The translations under genes and the position numbers were made by a program. Below are positions 32,645 through 40,684 of a stretch of 40,778 nucleotides of DNA, one piece after another (within the stretch, counting starts at the first letter, position 1; every line of letters begins with the position of its first letter). Below the pieces are notes generated by a model. That model did not search any database and was not told the DNA's origin. It saw only the letters and a list, made by a program, of their open reading frames with translations. Origin of the DNA: Bacteroidaceae bacterium (GTDB lineage Bacteria; Bacteroidota; Bacteroidia; Bacteroidales; Bacteroidaceae). The stretch lies in assembly GCA_902362595.1 (NCBI GenBank), contig CABIXF010000037.1, positions 1-40,778 of the forward strand, in the 5' to 3' direction.

Positions 32645-33223
32645 TCAGAACATATAAGCAATGGATACTTGCCAGCTGTTATTCTTGAAACCTTCTGACT
32701 TTCCGTCTTCAGTGTTGACCATGATACCATTGTCTTTCAAACCGATGTTGTAGTTGGCACCGAGGTGTACATGACCCAAAAGTTTCAAGCCAGCACCTAC
32801 GTTCAAGCTGGTGGTCTTTTTGTTGAACTCGCATATATCCTTGAACCAGCGGTCTCCTACATTAAATCCAAATTGAGGACCTACTGCCAGATAAGCTCCT
32901 ATTACGCTGCTGAATCCGATGCTCCATTTCAAGTTAATCGGAATTTCGATGCTTTTTCTGGTGGTACTTCCGGCTTCTGTGTCAATACCCGATTGGTTAT
33001 AAAGGGCTGCGACGTCGATGCCTACTCCCAAAAGCGGCAATGTAAACTCTGCCGTCGGACCTACAAAGAATCCTGTTCTGTTATCTGGGTTGAAGACTTC
33101 TTTTGTCAGAGAAATCTTGGAGATGTTCAAACCTCCTTTAAGCCCGAATTGTATTTGCCCCTGCGCCGGAATGGCGAACGCCAGACAGGCTATCACCATC
33201 AGTGTAGATAATAACTTTTTCAT
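32645..33223 (-). CDS. Small outer-membrane beta-barrel protein (PorT-like)
   Basis: The 192-residue protein has a signal peptide (MKKLLSTLMVIACLAFAIPA, cleavage near residue 22). About eight amphipathic strands follow, entered by QFGLKGGLNISKISL, and it ends WQVSIAYMF with terminal Phe. This is the pattern of the Bacteroidetes outer-membrane beta-barrel domain family. Its function is structural or as a small porin; no ligand is known. It is a single gene with its own -7 box. Confidence 0.85.
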   Translation of the reverse strand: MKKLLSTLMVIACLAFAIPAQGQIQFGLKGGLNISKISLTKEVFNPDNRTGFFVGPTAEFTLPLLGVGIDVAALYNQSGIDTEAGSTTRKSIEIPINLKWSIGFSSVIGAYLAVGPQFGFNVGDRWFKDICEFNKKTTSLNVGAGLKLLGHVHLGANYNIGLKDNGIMVNTEDGKSEGFKNNSWQVSIAYMF

Positions 33224-33248
33224 ATTTCACTTTGTTTAGACGTTTTCA

Positions 33249-33256
33249 CAAAGTTA
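33249..33256 (-). promoter_or_regulatory. -7 box of the small barrel gene
   Basis: On the minus strand it reads TAACTTTG, a TAnnTTTG match, 25 nt before the start codon. Confidence 0.55.
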
Positions 33257-33327
33257 GACATAAATTGGAAATAAAAAAGAGGAAATAGGAGAAATATACT
33301 ATCTTTTTTAAAGAATTTATAGTAAGA

Positions 33328-33357
33328 CAAAAATCTTTTTGTAGATGGTTTACGGAA
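33328..33357 (-). terminator. Weak hairpins after the large barrel gene
   Basis: On the minus strand, just after the stop at 33364, GTTTAC and GTAAAC form a 6-bp hairpin with a 4-nt loop. About 9 nt on, an ACAAAAA/TTTTTGT palindrome follows. They may end the transcript; the case is weaker than for the other terminators. Confidence 0.35.
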
Positions 33358-33363
33358 GTAAAC

Positions 33364-35655
33364 TCAAGAATGATTCCCGAACCGGGAGGTATCCACATCT
33401 TTTACTTCTTTTTTCTTGTATCCGCCAAAACGGTAACTGAACGAAAGGGTGACACTCTGCAGGTAGCTTTTGGTATTCATGTCGAGATACTGTGCTCCGT
33501 TCCGGACTCTGGTCTTGGGGTTCATCGTGTTGAAAATGTCACTGCCTTTCAGTTGGAGCATGGCCCTGTCTTTGGCAAAGGTATAGCGCAAGGCGGCATC
33601 CACGAAGCCTACCGGTTGGATGTCGTAGCTTCCTTGTATGGACTGGGTCTGCCCGAAAGCGGTGACTTCCATTTTCAGGTTGGGCCGGCGGCACAGCTGG
33701 AAGGTATTTATCCACTGGCCGACTCCTACCCATTGCTGTTGGTTGAAAGGCGCATCATAGTATGCGCTGGCCTTGTCGTGCTTTAAGCTTGCCTGCAGGG
33801 TGAGGCGACTGTCCCACCAGTGGCCCACCTTGAAAGGAAGGATGGCAGTAAAAGCGAGCTCTTGGCTGTAATCCCAGTTTTGCCAGTTGTAGATGGCTTT
33901 CAGGCGGTCGGAATTCAGGTAGACGGTCTGCATGAAATAGTCGGGTATATAGCTGTAGCTTGCCTGAAAGATGTACTTGCTTTTCAGAATGTAGGTCAGG
34001 TCGACATCATATTCGGTGTAAGGGCGGAGGAAGGGATTCCCTACACTCTCGTTGTAGCCGTTCAGGTAGCTGGTGGCTCCGCTCAGTGTCCAGTAGTCGG
34101 GGTAGGTCTTGTCGGAACTGAAGGACAGCTGGAGGATGTGGGAGGCCGACGGCATGTAATTCAACTGGAGAGTGGGGTAGACGGCCCATTTCCGGTAATC
34201 CTGCATTTGATAGTATTCCAAGGTGGCAGAAGCACTCAGCGTCCATTGGGAGTTGAACGGCTTGTCGAATCCGGCGTAGACGTTGTAGGTATATTCACGG
34301 ATGCGGTTGTACAGGTTCTGGCCCTGCATTTCCGGCAAGTCATAGTCTTGTATGTTCCGGTTGTGCACGTAGGAAAAGGAAGTCCCGTAGTTCAGCATCC
34401 AGTCGTGCGGCAGTGAATGGCTCTGGTCGGCATAGATTTTCCAGCGGTCGATGTGCTGGTCGGAACGGCTGACGAAACGGGTTTCCACTTCTTCCGGGCT
34501 TTGGTCGAAGAAATTTTGGGTATCGGTTGAGGTGAAATTGGTATAGTCGGCACCGGCCCGGAAACCGAATCCGGAGGTGTAGTTCAAGGCGGCGTTGTGC
34601 ATCTGATGGTGTGTGCGGGAATCATTGAACGATTCGGAGATGCTGCCGCTGGAATGGCTGTGGTGCTGGCTGTTAGGGCTGAACTGGGTGGTGTACGACA
34701 ATTCGAGGGAGTTGTCGGCATCGAACTTGTAGGTTCCTCCGGCCCGCAGGGTATGTGCCAGGCTGCGTCCCGTATGTTCGGTCACCTGGTTCACGTTGTA
34801 CACCGGTCCTTTCACCGTATGATGAGCGAGGAAGTCGATGTAACCGCGGGTGTAGCTGCTTTGAAGGTTGTACATGAAATCCAGGTCGACTTTGGGAGAA
34901 GTATAGGCCAGTGTGACCCCTCCGTTGCCGCCGGCTTCCTTCTGCTGTTTGTATTCACCGCGGATTTCTCCTTGCAGCCCTCCTTCCCCGGGCTTGTATC
35001 CTTTCAGCACGAGGTTGATGGCGGCCCCGCGTACGTGGTACTGTGGAGGAGCGCTGTACATCACTTCTGCCTTTTCCACGCGTGAAGCCGGCATCCCCTT
35101 TAAGAGCGTGATGAGTTGTTCGTAGGTCATGGACGAGGGACGGCCGTTCAGCAGCAGACTGACGCCGCCTGCCCCAGCCAAGGTCAGTACGTCGTTCTGT
35201 TCAATCACGCCCGGAAGCTGTTTGAGGGCTTCGTAAGCATTGGTGACCAACCGCTGGGAAATCAGCTGCGGCATGTCGTAGCTCAGACGGCTGCCTTCCA
35301 CGGTGACCAGCGGGCGTTCTCCTTCTACTACGACTTCCTGAAGGGCGTAGTCTTTCGGCTGCAACACAAATGTACCGACATCTCTTCCGCTTCCCTCTTT
35401 TTCCAGGGTTTCATACAGCAGGTGCTGGAAGAGCAGGCGGTAACGTGTCGGCTGGTGATTCAGCAGAAAGGTGCCGTCGGTATTCGTGATGGTGGCTTCT
35501 ACAAATACAGAATCAATGGTTTGGAGTACGACCGTGGCTCCGTCAATGGGCTGGTGCGACGGGTCGGTGACTTTTCCTGTGATGGTTTGTGCAGTGACTG
35601 TGCCGAGCATCGTACCGAGCAGTAACAAGATGCTCACTAAAAAATACTTTTTCAT
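33364..35655 (-). CDS. Large outer-membrane receptor-like barrel with carboxypeptidase-regulatory-like domain
   Basis: The 763-residue protein starts at 35655 (MKKYFLVSILLLLG); the longer frame runs over its leader. A signal peptide ends near TVTAQ. A carboxypeptidase-regulatory-like domain (ITGKVTDPSHQPIDGATVVL) covers about 25-100. A plug-like domain covers about 110-220 (YALQEVVVEGERPL, EALKQLPGVIEQND). A barrel of about 500 residues ends FSYRFGGYKKKEVKDVDTS. It fits the Bacteroidetes outer-membrane beta-barrel family related to TonB receptors. There is no SusD partner. It is divergent from a histidine kinase/response regulator pair, which probably controls it; the substrate is unknown. 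Confidence 0.88.
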   Translation of the reverse strand: MKKYFLVSILLLLGTMLGTVTAQTITGKVTDPSHQPIDGATVVLQTIDSVFVEATITNTDGTFLLNHQPTRYRLLFQHLLYETLEKEGSGRDVGTFVLQPKDYALQEVVVEGERPLVTVEGSRLSYDMPQLISQRLVTNAYEALKQLPGVIEQNDVLTLAGAGGVSLLLNGRPSSMTYEQLITLLKGMPASRVEKAEVMYSAPPQYHVRGAAINLVLKGYKPGEGGLQGEIRGEYKQQKEAGGNGGVTLAYTSPKVDLDFMYNLQSSYTRGYIDFLAHHTVKGPVYNVNQVTEHTGRSLAHTLRAGGTYKFDADNSLELSYTTQFSPNSQHHSHSSGSISESFNDSRTHHQMHNAALNYTSGFGFRAGADYTNFTSTDTQNFFDQSPEEVETRFVSRSDQHIDRWKIYADQSHSLPHDWMLNYGTSFSYVHNRNIQDYDLPEMQGQNLYNRIREYTYNVYAGFDKPFNSQWTLSASATLEYYQMQDYRKWAVYPTLQLNYMPSASHILQLSFSSDKTYPDYWTLSGATSYLNGYNESVGNPFLRPYTEYDVDLTYILKSKYIFQASYSYIPDYFMQTVYLNSDRLKAIYNWQNWDYSQELAFTAILPFKVGHWWDSRLTLQASLKHDKASAYYDAPFNQQQWVGVGQWINTFQLCRRPNLKMEVTAFGQTQSIQGSYDIQPVGFVDAALRYTFAKDRAMLQLKGSDIFNTMNPKTRVRNGAQYLDMNTKSYLQSVTLSFSYRFGGYKKKEVKDVDTSRFGNHS

Positions 35656-35693
35656 ATCGTTCGTGTCTTTATCTTTCATTATCTTTGACACTG

Positions 35694-35701
35694 CAAAACT
35701 A
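35694..35701 (-). promoter_or_regulatory. -7 box of the large barrel gene
   Basis: On the minus strand it reads TAGTTTTG, a TAnnTTTG match, 38 nt before the ATG at 35655. The three GTTAA repeats (35724-35750) lie upstream, about at -35 to -60. Confidence 0.6.
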
Positions 35702-35723
35702 AAAAGCCCGTTTTGCTTTTTGG

Positions 35724-35751
35724 GTTAAGGCAAGGTTAACGCTACGTTAAC
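35724..35751. promoter_or_regulatory. Three GTTAA repeats with 11-bp period
   Basis: GTTAA occurs at 35724, 35735 and 35746, exactly 11 bp apart; the last two are full GTTAAC. OmpR/PhoB-type response regulators bind direct repeats at this spacing, and such a regulator is encoded next door. The site lies between the barrel gene and the kinase gene. Confidence 0.55.
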
Positions 35752-35781
35752 GGCTTTCGTTTACGTGAAGAATATACGGTT

Positions 35782-37182
35782 ATGAAGATGAAACACATTC
35801 GCTGGATTGCGGTAGTGGGACTGATTGCGATTGTCGAACTGCAGTATGTCTGGCTGGTCAATACTTACAAGCTGACACGGGAGAATGTCATGCGGCAAAG
35901 TCATGAGCTCTTCAAGGACGCGGCGCTTCAGGAAACTTTCTGTCGGATGAGCCTCTGGAAGCAATTGTATGGGAAGAAGGATTCCACGTATACTTATCAA
36001 TTTAAACTGGAAGAGGAGGTGGAGGACAGCGATACGCTGCAGTCTTCTACTCCGGAAACGCGCGAGTTCATCGAATCGGCAGTCTTTATCGCCCTGCAGG
36101 AAGGGGTGCTGAATACGTTCAAGATGGATGTGTCTTTGTATCGTTTGGATTCCATTTATACCCACCTGCTGGACTCGGTCGGTATCTCGGCCAAGGTGTC
36201 GACTTGTATGACAGATTCGTTGGGGAATGTGTTGCAGGCATCCTCTCCGCAGGCAAAGCTGGAGGGGCAGAAATATTTGAAAACGCAACCGGTAGCTCTC
36301 GACATGGCACATACTCGCTATCTGCAAGGGGTGATTCTGAATCCCTACTGGGTGATTTTCCAGCGTATGACGCTGCTGCTGATTGCCACGGTGCTGATTA
36401 TGGCGTTGGTCATTGTCTGTATTGTGTATCAGATACGGGTCATTATCCGTCAGGACAAGATTGCCAAGGTAAGGGAGGATTTCTCGTATGCCATGATTCA
36501 CGACATGAAGACGCCGCTGAGTTCCATCCTGATGGGAACGGAGATTCTGGAAAGTGGGCGTTTAGACGGACAGCCGGAAAAGAAGGAACGGTATTTCCGG
36601 ATTGTGAAGGAGGAGGGAGAGCATCTGCTGGCACTGACCAACAAGGTGCTGACACTTTCCAAACTGGAGAATCATGCACTGAAATTAGAGCAGACGGATT
36701 GTCTGCTCCGACCGATTTTGGAGGATTTGGCGGAGAAGTACAAGGCGAAGGCAACCAAGCCGGTGACGTTTGTCTGGCATTTGCAGGAAGAAACGGTCTG
36801 GGCGGACGAGGAATTTCTGAAAGAAGCGCTCAGCAACCTGATAGACAATGCCTTGAAGTATTCGGGTGAATCGGTGGAGATTACGTTCGTTTCGGAACGG
36901 AAAGCGGATGGAACGGTCTGTGTGACGGTGGCCGACAATGGCTTCGGTATTCCTTTAAAAGACCAGCGGAAGATTTTTGAGAAATATGAACGGGCAGAAG
37001 CCAGTGCGCGCAGCCGTTCCGGAGGTGCTCCCGGCTTTGGACTGGGACTGAACTATGTGCTCCGGATTATGGAGGCACACGACGGGCGGGTGACACTGGA
37101 AAGCATGGAGGGCGAATACAGTCGGTTTACGTTGGTTTTCCCTCCAGAGAGTGCCATGGACGATAAAAAAGAGGAACAATAA
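35782..37182 (+). CDS. Sensor histidine kinase
   Basis: The 466-residue protein has two transmembrane segments (about residues 6-25 and 193-215) flanking a periplasmic sensor domain of about 165 residues with no recognised fold. The cytoplasmic part has the phosphoacceptor helix AMIHDMKTPLSS (His240) and the ATP-binding domain with NLIDNALKYS (N box), ADNGFGIP and GFGLGLNYV (G boxes). It phosphorylates the regulator encoded 1 nt downstream. The pair is divergent from an outer-membrane receptor-like gene, suggesting that an envelope signal or ligand controls that barrel. Confidence 0.95.
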   Translation: MKMKHIRWIAVVGLIAIVELQYVWLVNTYKLTRENVMRQSHELFKDAALQETFCRMSLWKQLYGKKDSTYTYQFKLEEEVEDSDTLQSSTPETREFIESAVFIALQEGVLNTFKMDVSLYRLDSIYTHLLDSVGISAKVSTCMTDSLGNVLQASSPQAKLEGQKYLKTQPVALDMAHTRYLQGVILNPYWVIFQRMTLLLIATVLIMALVIVCIVYQIRVIIRQDKIAKVREDFSYAMIHDMKTPLSSILMGTEILESGRLDGQPEKKERYFRIVKEEGEHLLALTNKVLTLSKLENHALKLEQTDCLLRPILEDLAEKYKAKATKPVTFVWHLQEETVWADEEFLKEALSNLIDNALKYSGESVEITFVSERKADGTVCVTVADNGFGIPLKDQRKIFEKYERAEASARSRSGGAPGFGLGLNYVLRIMEAHDGRVTLESMEGEYSRFTLVFPPESAMDDKKEEQ

Positions 37183-37183
37183 T

Positions 37184-37900
37184 ATGGAAGGACAGATCAT
37201 CAAACTGCTGTTAGTGGAAGACGATGCGAACCTGTGTTATATCATTCAGGGAGGCCTGGAGGATATGATTGGCGGGTATAAAGTGCTGACGGCAGCCAAT
37301 GGCGAGGAAGGGCTGAAGGTGTGGAAGGCAGAGCAGCCGGATGTCATCGTGGCCGACATAGAGATGCCGGTGATGGACGGGTATGAGATGGTGAAACGTA
37401 TCCGGGAAGAAGATGAGCATATCCCCATCTTGTTTACTTCCGGACGGGTTTCGCCGAAAGATGTAGTGAAAGGTTATGAACTGGGTGTGAACAACTATGT
37501 CAAGAAGCCTTTTCTGGCCGAGGAACTGCATGCGCATGTCACGGCTTTGTTGAAACTGACCCGGGGCCTGCAGGTACAGAAGGAGGTGCCGGAGGTATCC
37601 ATCGGGCGACTGTTCTCGTTTGATACCACACGTGGAGTCTTGAAGCAGAAAAGCGGAGAAGAACGTATGCTGACGGTGCGGGAGGCCGATTTGCTCCGTA
37701 TGTTGTGCGAGCACAAGGGGCAGGTCGTACGGCGGGAGGTTATCTTGTCGCGTCTGTGGAATACAGAGGAGGATTATTTCGCTTCGCGCAGCCTGGATGT
37801 CTTCGTGTCGCGTCTGCGCAAATTGCTGGCGAACGATGAGACAGTGGAGCTGAAGACCGTGAAGGGCGTCGGTTTGATATTGGAAGAAAGAAAAGTTTAA
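37184..37900 (+). CDS. OmpR-family response regulator
   Basis: The 238-residue protein has a receiver domain (1-120) with Asp13, Asp14, phospho-acceptor Asp58 (VADIEMPVMDG) and the YVKKPF Lys near residue 107. A winged-helix DNA-binding domain (about 140-235) follows, with LTVREADLLRMLCEHKGQVV and SRSLDVFVSRLRKLL. I placed the start at 37184 (MEGQIIKLLLVEDD), one base after the kinase stop. Its likely binding site is the set of GTTAA repeats upstream of the kinase gene. Confidence 0.95.
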   Translation: MEGQIIKLLLVEDDANLCYIIQGGLEDMIGGYKVLTAANGEEGLKVWKAEQPDVIVADIEMPVMDGYEMVKRIREEDEHIPILFTSGRVSPKDVVKGYELGVNNYVKKPFLAEELHAHVTALLKLTRGLQVQKEVPEVSIGRLFSFDTTRGVLKQKSGEERMLTVREADLLRMLCEHKGQVVRREVILSRLWNTEEDYFASRSLDVFVSRLRKLLANDETVELKTVKGVGLILEERKV

Positions 37901-37918
37901 TTTAAATACAAAACGAAT

Positions 37919-38953
37919 ATGCAATATTTTAAGAGTGATTACATGGAAGGAGCGCATCCGCTGATTCTGGAGCGCTTGAGTCAGACGAATATGGAAAAAA
38001 CTTCGGGTTACGGCACGGATGAGTATTGTGCTTCGGCCCGTCGGAAAATTGCAGAGGCATGCGGCTGTCCGCAGGCGGAAGTGCATTTCATGGTGGGAGG
38101 TACGCAGACCAATGCCACGGTCATTACGGCAGTGTTGCGTCCGTATGAGGGTGTGATTGCGGCGGTAACCGGTCACATCAACCAGCATGAAGCCGGAGCG
38201 GTGGAAGCGGGAGGCCATAAGGTGCTGGCTTTGCCTCACCACGAAGGAAAACTGGATGCAGCGGAGGTAGACCGTTATGTGACAGCCTTTTATCAGGACC
38301 CGAGCTGGGACCACATGGTGGCACCGGGGATGGTGTATATTTCGCATCCGACGGAGTACGGTACACTGTACACCTTGGAAGAACTGAAGGCGTTGTCTGC
38401 CGTATGTCGCAAGCATAAGATTCCGTTGTTCTTGGATGGGGCCCGTCTGGGTTACGGACTGGCGGCACGGGATACGGATGTGACCTTGAAGGACATCGCT
38501 ACCTTGTGTGATATTTTCTATATCGGAGGAACCAAGGTAGGAGCGTTGTTTGGAGAAGCCGTGGTGATTCCGCAGCCCGGAATGATTCGTCAGTTTGATA
38601 CGATTATCAAGCAGCGGGGTGTATTGTTGGCTAAAGGACGTCTGCTGGGCTTGCAGTTCGATACCCTGTTTACCGACGGGTTGTATGTGAAGATTGCCCG
38701 TCATGCCATCGATATGGCGGAGCGGATTGTGGAAGGTCTGAAGGCATACGGCTATACATTTTTCATTCGTCCGCAGAGTAACCAGTTGTTTGTCACGCTC
38801 GAAAACTGTTTGTTTGAGAGACTGGTGCAGCGCGTCGGATTTGAAGTCTGGGAAAAACGTGCCGACGGAACGACGGTGGTACGTATTGCTACCAGCTGGG
38901 CCACTCGGGAAGAAGATGTAGCCGAATTGCTGGAAGAGTTGAAAAAGAAATAA
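37919..38953 (+). CDS. Low-specificity L-threonine aldolase-like PLP enzyme
   Basis: The 344-residue protein belongs to the beta-eliminating-lyase/threonine aldolase fold type I. It has FKSDYMEGAHPLI at the start, GGTQTNATVI (phosphate-binding region), LDGARLGYGL and the PLP Lys206 in GGTKVGAL. Threonine aldolases cleave threonine or allo-threonine to glycine and acetaldehyde; close relatives act on other beta-hydroxy amino acids, so specificity is uncertain. It starts 18 nt after the response regulator and may be transcribed with it. A long imperfect hairpin follows. Confidence 0.88.
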   Translation: MQYFKSDYMEGAHPLILERLSQTNMEKTSGYGTDEYCASARRKIAEACGCPQAEVHFMVGGTQTNATVITAVLRPYEGVIAAVTGHINQHEAGAVEAGGHKVLALPHHEGKLDAAEVDRYVTAFYQDPSWDHMVAPGMVYISHPTEYGTLYTLEELKALSAVCRKHKIPLFLDGARLGYGLAARDTDVTLKDIATLCDIFYIGGTKVGALFGEAVVIPQPGMIRQFDTIIKQRGVLLAKGRLLGLQFDTLFTDGLYVKIARHAIDMAERIVEGLKAYGYTFFIRPQSNQLFVTLENCLFERLVQRVGFEVWEKRADGTTVVRIATSWATREEDVAELLEELKKK

Positions 38954-38977
38954 CCGCTAATAAATAGTGGAATTAAG

Positions 38978-39032
38978 CAGTCGGCCTCGCAAAGCCATCG
39001 GTTTTTACCATGGCGTCTTGCGGGGCCGGCTG
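38978..39032. terminator. Long imperfect hairpin between convergent genes
   Basis: CAGTCGGCCTCGCAAAGCCAT pairs with the region 39010-39032 with a few mismatches, with an 11-nt loop containing TTTTT. It lies between the aldolase stop and the stop of the carbonic anhydrase-like gene (39036). A T-rich stretch follows weakly on the plus strand. Confidence 0.6.
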
Positions 39033-39035
39033 TGT

Positions 39036-39563
39036 TTATTTCGCCTCTTCTTCCTTGAACCAAGAGGCATACATCAGGTAGCCGTTGGCAATTTTCTGAT
39101 TGAGTTCCTTGCTTTGTGCCGGATCGACTTTCTTGATGAACTTGGCCGGAACACCTCCCCAGAGGGTATGGGGCTCGATGACGGTGTTTGCCAACACCAG
39201 GGCACCGGCAGCCACGATGGCTCCTTCTCCCACTACAGCATGGTCGAGTAGGGTAGACCCCATGCCAATCAGGGCATTGTCGTGTACGCAGGCCCCGTGA
39301 AGTGTCACGTTGTGGCCGATGGATACGTCGTTGCCGATTTCTACAGTCGATTTTTCATACAAGGTGTGGAGTACGGTGCCGTCTTGGATGTTCACCCGGT
39401 CGCCGATGCGGATGGAGTTCACATCGCCCCGAAGTACGGCATTGAACCATACGCTACAGTCGCGTCCCATTACTACGTCGCCAATAATCGTGGCGTTATC
39501 GGCCAGATAACAGTTTTCGCCGATTTGAGGAGTAAATCCTCTGACAGATTTTATTAGTGCCAT
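39036..39563 (-). CDS. Gamma-class carbonic anhydrase-like hexapeptide protein
   Basis: The 175-residue protein has left-handed beta-helix hexapeptide repeats (I-G-x-x pattern from about residue 12 to 140). The three metal-ligand histidines of the family are present: His66, His84 and His89. A C-terminal helix (AQSKELNQKIANGYLMY) follows. Such proteins (YrdA/PaaY/Cam-related) are trimeric and bind zinc or iron; some hydrate CO2, others have no proven activity. It is a single minus-strand gene; no clear -7 box was found upstream. Confidence 0.92.
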   Translation of the reverse strand: MALIKSVRGFTPQIGENCYLADNATIIGDVVMGRDCSVWFNAVLRGDVNSIRIGDRVNIQDGTVLHTLYEKSTVEIGNDVSIGHNVTLHGACVHDNALIGMGSTLLDHAVVGEGAIVAAGALVLANTVIEPHTLWGGVPAKFIKKVDPAQSKELNQKIANGYLMYASWFKEEEAK

Positions 39564-39741
39564 AAGTTTGTTTCATTTGATAAAGCGGCCTAAGTTAGTA
39601 GATTTTTGGGAATTCTCTATGATTTTTGTAGGTCTTGCAGCAGCTTTTTCCGTAGAAGTTGAATGCTGACAGGGCTGATTCTTTCAGGAAAGGGAGTATT
39701 TTTCAGAAATGCTAGGGCAATAAATCTCTTTTTTCTCTCTG

Positions 39742-39841
39742 TTTTCTATGTTTCCAATGTGTAAACCGTAGGTTTTCCTTTCGGGAAACGTACGTTTTCC
39801 TTGGCGGAAACCTACGTTTCCCGAAAGGGAGACATAGAAAA
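39742..39841. repeat. Tandem hairpin array, copy B
   Basis: Units at 39742-39755, 39763-39778, 39786-39800, 39808-39821 and 39829-39841 are separated by four 7-nt spacers. The inner units carry near-palindromes such as AAACGTACGTTT. The outer units TTTTCTATGTTTCC and GAGACATAGAAAA are inverted copies. Neighbouring arms can also pair as GTTTCC-loop-GGAAAC hairpins; one has a GAAA loop. It has the same unit and spacer lengths as copy A (14912-15009). Confidence 0.85.
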
Positions 39842-39848
39842 TGTCGGG

Positions 39849-40230
39849 AGCTTTGGGACAAAATGTGCCTGCGGTGTGAATTTTTCGGGGCGTTATTTGT
39901 CATGCAGCATGGAATAATCACGGATTTTATGGTGGACTGGTGATTCCGTTTCCTGCATTTTTCGGGCGTTTTTTCGGTTTTTGGCCTTCGTGCAGAAGAA
40001 TTCCGGGCAGGATTTTCCGCGTTTTTGCTGTTTTTTGTACCGGTTCGGCATGTATTTTTGCCTTTCCCTTTTACGTATGCGAGTATATGCGTGCGTACAC
40101 ATGCCCGCGCGAAATACATAATGTAGGGCTGTTTCCGTCCGTTTTTCCCTTGTCCAAAAAATGTCCACATACAATTGGTTCTTATTCAGTGATTTACAAA
40201 AATTCTTCAAAATTTCCGCAAAAAAGTATT
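39849..40230. other. Gene-free AT-rich spacer before the rRNA promoters
   Basis: No credible gene is seen here. The plus strand is T-rich with many T4-T6 runs; the open frames on the minus strand are low-complexity Lys/Arg translations of these runs. It contains a 22-bp alternating purine-pyrimidine tract at 40083-40104. Confidence 0.6.
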
Positions 40231-40239
40231 GCGTAAAAG

Positions 40240-40269
40240 TTGCAGAACCGGAAAAAGTGCGTACCTTTG
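40240..40269 (+). promoter_or_regulatory. rRNA promoter P1
   Basis: TTG (40240-40242), 19-bp spacer, TACCTTTG (40262-40269): an ideal Bacteroidetes promoter. An A-rich stretch upstream could act as an UP-like element. It is followed by CAACCGCTTTC, nearly the same as after P2. Confidence 0.85.
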
Positions 40270-40443
40270 CAACCGCTTTCGAGAGGGAGAGCCGCTGAGA
40301 ATGACAGAATGGTAAAGAGAGGCAGACTTACTGAAGGCGCTGCACCCGAGTATCTTACCTTGCAGGGACGCAAGGGAGCGAGAAAAGGATAAGCCCGGAG
40401 AGGTCCTCCTGAAAAACTTTTTCGAAAAAAAACTTCGAAAAAA

Positions 40444-40475
40444 TTTGGAGGGAAAGAAAAAACGCCTTACCTTTG
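40444..40475 (+). promoter_or_regulatory. rRNA promoter P2
   Basis: TTTG (40444-40447), 20-bp spacer, TACCTTTG (40468-40475). An A-tract with TTCGAAAAAA repeats lies directly upstream. The sequence after it, CAAACGCTTTC, matches P1 in 10 of 11 bases. Confidence 0.87.
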
Positions 40476-40658
40476 CAAACGCTTTCCCCCTGAAACGGGA
40501 GCTCAAGAAAAGATAGTTCTTTGAAAGACTTTAGATAAACAAACGAAGATGTAGTACAAGAAGTAGTCTTATATATAATGTATATGTGAGATGAAACAAG
40601 AACCGTCAATAACCTGAAAAGGATATAGAAAATCGGTTTCCTGGAACAGAATCAACGA

Positions 40659-40672
40659 TACCCGCAAGGGTA
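40659..40672 (+). other. GNRA hairpin in the 16S leader
   Basis: TACCC-GCAA-GGGTA forms a 5-bp stem with a GNRA tetraloop 12 nt before the 16S start; likely part of leader RNA folding or processing. Confidence 0.5.
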
Positions 40673-40684
40673 AGAGAATATTTT

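Noticed and set aside
37211..38704. Minus-strand frame of 497 codons across the response regulator and aldolase
   Set aside because: It spans two well-supported plus-strand genes and shows no domain.
39712..40210. Two minus-strand frames of 152 and 105 codons near the rRNA operon
   Set aside because: Lys/Arg/Asn-rich translation of T-runs, overlapping the hairpin array; no start signal or family resemblance.
40347..40366. A third rRNA promoter at TACCTTGC (near 40356)
   Set aside because: One T short of TAnnTTTG and without a matching -33 element.
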